Source: Eutrigla gurnardus (taxonomy: Eukaryota; Chordata; Actinopteri; Perciformes; Triglidae). From it: a DNA stretch of 64,000 nt. Shown one piece after another: positions 60,270 through 64,000 of the stretch (its first letter is position 1; every line of letters begins with the position of its first letter). Under the pieces are notes generated by a model that was not told the origin of the DNA, searched no databases, and worked only from the letters and a program-made list of their open reading frames with translations. Location of the stretch: positions 1,762,818 through 1,826,817 of the forward strand of contig OY741283.1 of assembly GCA_963514095.1 (NCBI GenBank). Reading direction: 5' to 3'. A program made the position numbers and the translations under genes.

Positions 60270-60425
60270 AACCAAACAAAGTGATGTTGCTGCGGCAGAC
60301 CAGCGCCTCCTGTTAAATTACTGTTTTTGTCAATGGAGTCTGGTGGCTTTGAAGAGAGTACAGACATCAAGGTAAAGCTGTGAAGATATGACACATATTG
60401 TTTTTTTAGGCGTCTCCTGTAGGTG
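60270..60425. mobile_element. Dispersed fish repeat fragment
   Basis: GTCAATGGAGTCTGGTGGCT TTGAAGAGAG is a string I recognise as repeated in many fish genomes. It has no coding potential. Confidence 0.45.
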
Positions 60426-61120
60426 ATACACTGACGATGCATCTTCAAAACATCCAAAACATCCCTTTAACACAGATTCCCCTGGAGTTTCCCCCGGAGC
60501 TCCAGACGCTTTCATCCATGAAAACCATGAATATTCCGTATCAGAGAATGAATCTGTTGTTTTTTATGTTAGGCACAATGAAGCGGGAGATTCTCCTGAT
60601 TGTCTTGTGCACATTCAGGCTGACAACATCGGGGATCTCCACGAGACTTTTAAAGTTCTGTGTGCTCGACTGAAGTTCGGCTGCACAGCGTGAGCTCCTG
60701 ATAAATTACCCATGAGCACAGGGGGAGCGCCGCCTGTGATGCCGCTAAAAACTTCTGCTGTGAACATTTGTTTTGTTTTTATGGTGAAAAGTTGAAGAAT
60801 AAAAAGTCAACATGAGAAAGAACCACTGGCCTGCGTGATGCTCGCTCCTCTCGACGCCATCGTAGGTTAACATCCATCACGGCGGCGAGGAGGCGCCGCC
60901 ATCCGGCCGGAACGCACCTTCCCTCCTTCAGGCCTCATCAGAGGAAACCACGATCAGAAGCACGGCGCTGTATATGGAACCAGAAAAGTGCTGGGCTCGA
61001 CGGAACACGGGCAGCGGCCGATGACCCGCGGCCTTGTGGGTAATGTGAGGTCAGACGGGGGATTGGCTGAGAGGCAAAATCTTACTTTGTTGGTACACGA
61101 GGCAGCGAATCAGGAGGCAG

Positions 61121-61346
61121 AGAAGGAAACGAGGAGAGGAAGGAGAAAGGAGGAGAGGAAGGAGGAAACGAGGAGAGGAAGGAGAAAGGAGGGAAGGAGG
61201 AAAGGAAGGAGGAAACAAGGTGAGGAAGGAGAAAGGAGGAGAGGAGGAGAGGAAGGAGGAAACGAGGAGAGGAAGGAGAAAGGAGGGAAGGAGGAGAGGA
61301 AGGAGGAAATGAGGTCAGGAGATAGGAAAAAGGAAATGAGGAGAGG
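61121..61346. repeat. Polypurine minisatellite (GGA/GAAA-rich)
   Basis: Variants of GAGGAGAGGAAGGAGAAAGG run nearly uninterrupted as purines on the plus strand, with the potential for triplex (H-DNA) structure. It directly abuts the CTGGTCCTGGGT array. Confidence 0.85.
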
Positions 61347-61488
61347 TCTGGTCCTGGGTCTGGGTCTGGTCCTGGGTCTGGTCCTGGTCATGGTCATGGG
61401 TCTGGTCCTGGGTCTGGTCCTGGTCATGGGTCTGGGTCTGGGTCCTGGGTCTGGTCCTGGTCCTGGTCCTGGGTCTGGGCCTGGGTCT

Positions 61489-61520
<32 letters not shown>

Positions 61521-61543
61521 TCCTGGTCATGGGTCTGGGTCCT

Positions 61544-61575
<32 letters not shown>

Positions 61576-61809
61576 TCCTGGGCCTGGTCCTGGGTCTGTT
61601 CCTGGGTCTGGTCCTGGGTCTGGTCCTGGTCATGGGTCTGGGTCCTGGGTCTGGGCCTGGGTCTGGGCCTGGGTCTGTTCCTGGGTCTGGTCCTGGTCCT
61701 GGGTCTGGTCCTGGGTCTGGTCCTAGGTCTGGTCCTGTTCCTGGGTCTGGGCCTGGGTCTGGGTCTGTTCCTGGGTCTGGTCCTGGTCCTGGGTCTGGTC
61801 CTGGTCCTA

Positions 61810-61840
<31 letters not shown>

Positions 61841-61868
61841 GTCTGGTCCTGGGTCTGGTCCTGGGCCT
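61347..61868. repeat. Minisatellite of GGTCCTGGGTCT words (6/12 bp)
   Basis: This is a 520-bp array of GGTCCT, GGGTCT and GGTCAT hexamers. As the unit is a multiple of three it is open in most frames (Gly/Leu/Val or Gly/Pro/Ser on plus, Arg/Thr or Gln/Asp on minus). Codon-like regularity here is not evidence of a gene. Confidence 0.93.
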
Positions 61869-63070
61869 GCTCCCTCCTCTCTGCTGCCAAGGTCTCAGGC
61901 TTTAGAACACTACTGGTGTCCATCTGCACACCGGATTTAAACCGCGGCGCCGCTGCGACCCGTCTGTCGTCGAGGCCTCTGGAGACGGAGGCAGAGCGGA
62001 CGGCGTGCCAAGAAACGACCTCCGTCCTCCAGTGCTTTAAAAAATAAATAATCATGATGAAGCAGCTCTCTGTGCTGTCCAGTTATTTTACTGCACTTCA
62101 TTGAAAATATGAGATTTTATTGTATTTTTATTAATTACTTATTTAATCATATTATTTTGTTATTGTATTTATCACTTACTTACTTACAATATTATTATAT
62201 TTTATTTTATTTATAACTTATTTAAAATATATTGTTTATTTTATTTTATGTATTACTGATTTAACAATATTATATTTTAGTGTTATTTTATTTAACACTC
62301 ATTTAACTGTACTTTCCTGATTTTATTCTATTTTATTACATTTTTATCATTTGTCTCAAATCATCAAATTATTAAACTGCTTGTTTTCTTCCATGATATT
62401 CATCTTGTCAGTAATCTGTGAAGCACTTTCCATTATGAATAATGGGATTTTAAATGATTCATCCTGGATCTTTGGTCTTGAACGGCTTTATGAGGATGAT
62501 GGTGAACGGCTGTTGTTTGTCATCGCGTGACAAATCGGATTTCAGATGAAATGTTTTGGAATAAAAACGTGTGTTTCCAGACCTGCAGGTTAGAAGGTTG
62601 GACCTGTGGAAAACGAGGATGAAGGCGGCCGGCTCGGCGTTGTGGACGATCCTGCCTGTCGGTATTAAGGCGGCTTACTGAGCGTCTGTTCCAGCCAAAT
62701 CCATTTTTATTCACCCTGTGGATTAAAGGCCTGGTTGGCGAGGCCGGCCCTTGCAGCGCCGAAGCCAACAGAAACCAAAAAGGACACGCAGGTGGATTCC
62801 CTGCATGTCCAGCATGGGAAATCGTGGATACCTCACCTCGTTTTTTCTTCCATATTTTCTTGTTTTTGAGCCAAAAGGCTTTAAAATCGTTGGCAGCTGA
62901 ATGGATGTTGGAGGTGTTGTCGTGGTAACGCTGTGAGCGGCCTTTAGAGGGCGCCGACACACTGGTGATGACAGCAGCCGAGGACTTCTCAGCCGCAGCA
63001 TGGGTGTCAAGTCCCGGGGGGGAGGTGCTAACAAGGCCACCCGCCTGCAGAGTGTCCTCAATCAGACCCG

Positions 63071-63155
63071 GTCCTCATTCAGACCCGGTCCTCATTCAGG
63101 CCTCGTCCTCATTCAGACCTGGTCCTCATTCAGACCTGGTCCTCATTCAGTCCAC
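63071..63155. repeat. 17-bp tandem repeat, 5 copies
   Basis: GTCCTCATTCAGACCTG-type units start at 63071, 63088, 63105, 63122 and 63139. Confidence 0.9.
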
Positions 63156-63288
63156 AGGAGGACACAGAAGACCTTCAGGACAGTGAAGAACAATTATGTT
63201 AATTAACACTAATTACTACTACACACTCATTCCTACACAGGGAACAGTATGAGGACCAGTTAAAGTTGAGATAATTGTGATGAACGGT

Positions 63289-63488
63289 NNNNNNNNNNNN
63301 NNNNNNNNNNNNNNNNNNNNNNNNNNNNNNNNNNNNNNNNNNNNNNNNNNNNNNNNNNNNNNNNNNNNNNNNNNNNNNNNNNNNNNNNNNNNNNNNNNNN
63401 NNNNNNNNNNNNNNNNNNNNNNNNNNNNNNNNNNNNNNNNNNNNNNNNNNNNNNNNNNNNNNNNNNNNNNNNNNNNNNNNNNNNNNNN
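63289..63488. other. Assembly gap (200 N)
   Basis: A second placeholder of exactly 200 unknown bases, in gene-free downstream DNA. Confidence 0.98.
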
Positions 63489-64000
63489 ATTATTGCCATT
63501 TAAAGATGCCACTGCTATAATAATAATATCGTATAATATCATAACCTTTCAAAGAGCAATTAACTTCCAAGTCTGAAGAATATTCAGGGATCAGAATTGT
63601 GAAAATAGGAAAATAACCTCAATAAAGACATTCGATTTTGCAGGTGATCTTGGGGATTGTTGAACATTTGAATGCCTGATTTTGTTTTTTTTTCAATGCA
63701 TGTTGTTGATGTTCTTAGAAGTTATTTTGCAATGAAATTGAGGGAGCTAGTGAAGATTACAAAAAGCCAGCTGGAGACTAAAAGTATGTGGAATAGTATC
63801 GAGTATAGAAGTATTGGTGGAGGCACACGTTAATCAGAGTAAGTAAACGTTTGAGCTCACGGCTTCAGGGACTTTGTGGCGGCAGGTTGTGAGAATCCGT
63901 CGCTGGTCTGCGAGCACGAAGCTCGGCTGCAGGTGGAAGATATCACAGCGAGGAAACAAACGAGCCTCCGCTTCCTGTCTGCTGGTGACACATGGCAGCA

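Larger units (their letters stand above)
58100..61100. other. Downstream DNA, no gene supported
   Basis: It holds repeat relics, a CTCF-like motif and a CpG-bearing segment near 59.15-59.43 kb. No exon was recognised. Confidence 0.5.
61920..64000. other. Downstream DNA, no gene supported
   Basis: AT-rich low-complexity TTATTTAT text (62090-62360), unique sequence, a 17-bp repeat and the second gap. Minus-strand reading frames at 62520-63061 match no family I know. Confidence 0.5.

Noticed and set aside
60988..61905. 305-codon frame, Arg/Glu-rich then Gly/Leu/Val-rich
   Set aside because: It runs across two abutting minisatellites, and the repeat unit being a multiple of three keeps frames open.
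62520..63061. Minus-strand frames of 112-146 codons
   Set aside because: They have no known family, two overlapping frames compete, and there is no promoter or splice support.

Overview
The window is vertebrate nuclear DNA, almost certainly from a spiny-rayed (percomorph-type) teleost fish. It has split coding exons with GT/AG borders, very dense (TG)n/(CA)n microsatellites and long poly-G/poly-C runs. It also carries several dispersed repeats that recur across fish genomes, and two 200-base N runs (34949-35148 and 63289-63488) that look like fixed-size assembly gaps. There is no prokaryotic gene, operon, CRISPR array or defence system. No RNA gene could be supported, apart from one tRNA-like SINE relic.

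The one gene that can be named is the 3' half of an RBFOX-family splicing regulator on the plus strand. It has five coding exons: 39113-39245, 40305-40344, 42507-42565, 44521-44599 and 46471-46515. They splice in one uninterrupted frame into 117 residues plus one split codon, ending at TAA 46513-46515. The stretch GAEIY, the HHTIGPAATYS segment and the short GTM-ASLYRGGYSRFTPY ending fit RBFOX3 (NeuN) better than RBFOX1 or RBFOX2. The RRM RNA-binding domain and the N-terminus are not visible. They lie upstream of the window or, in part, in the first gap, so about 39 kb of the window behaves as one very long intron or upstream region.

Layout: 1-39112 is intron or upstream DNA with repeats, minisatellites, an unassigned candidate exon (8611-8720), a promoter-like segment (about 13.3-14.2 kb) and several striking transcription-factor motifs. 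39113-46515 holds the exons and short introns. 46516 to about 56.2 kb is gene-poor DNA with several poly(A) signals, read here as a possible long 3' UTR that may end earlier. About 56.2-64.0 kb is repeat-rich downstream DNA with no gene I can support.

The most interesting points are regulatory. They are an almost perfect REST/NRSF (RE1) site 2.3 kb upstream of the first visible coding exon of a neuron-specific gene; five apparently identical 70-bp tandem copies, each with a near-consensus CTCF motif; a series of RFX X-boxes, two of them perfect inverted repeats; and TGCATG motifs, the RBFOX binding site, in the gene's own introns. These are motif matches read by eye, and occupancy and conservation are untested.
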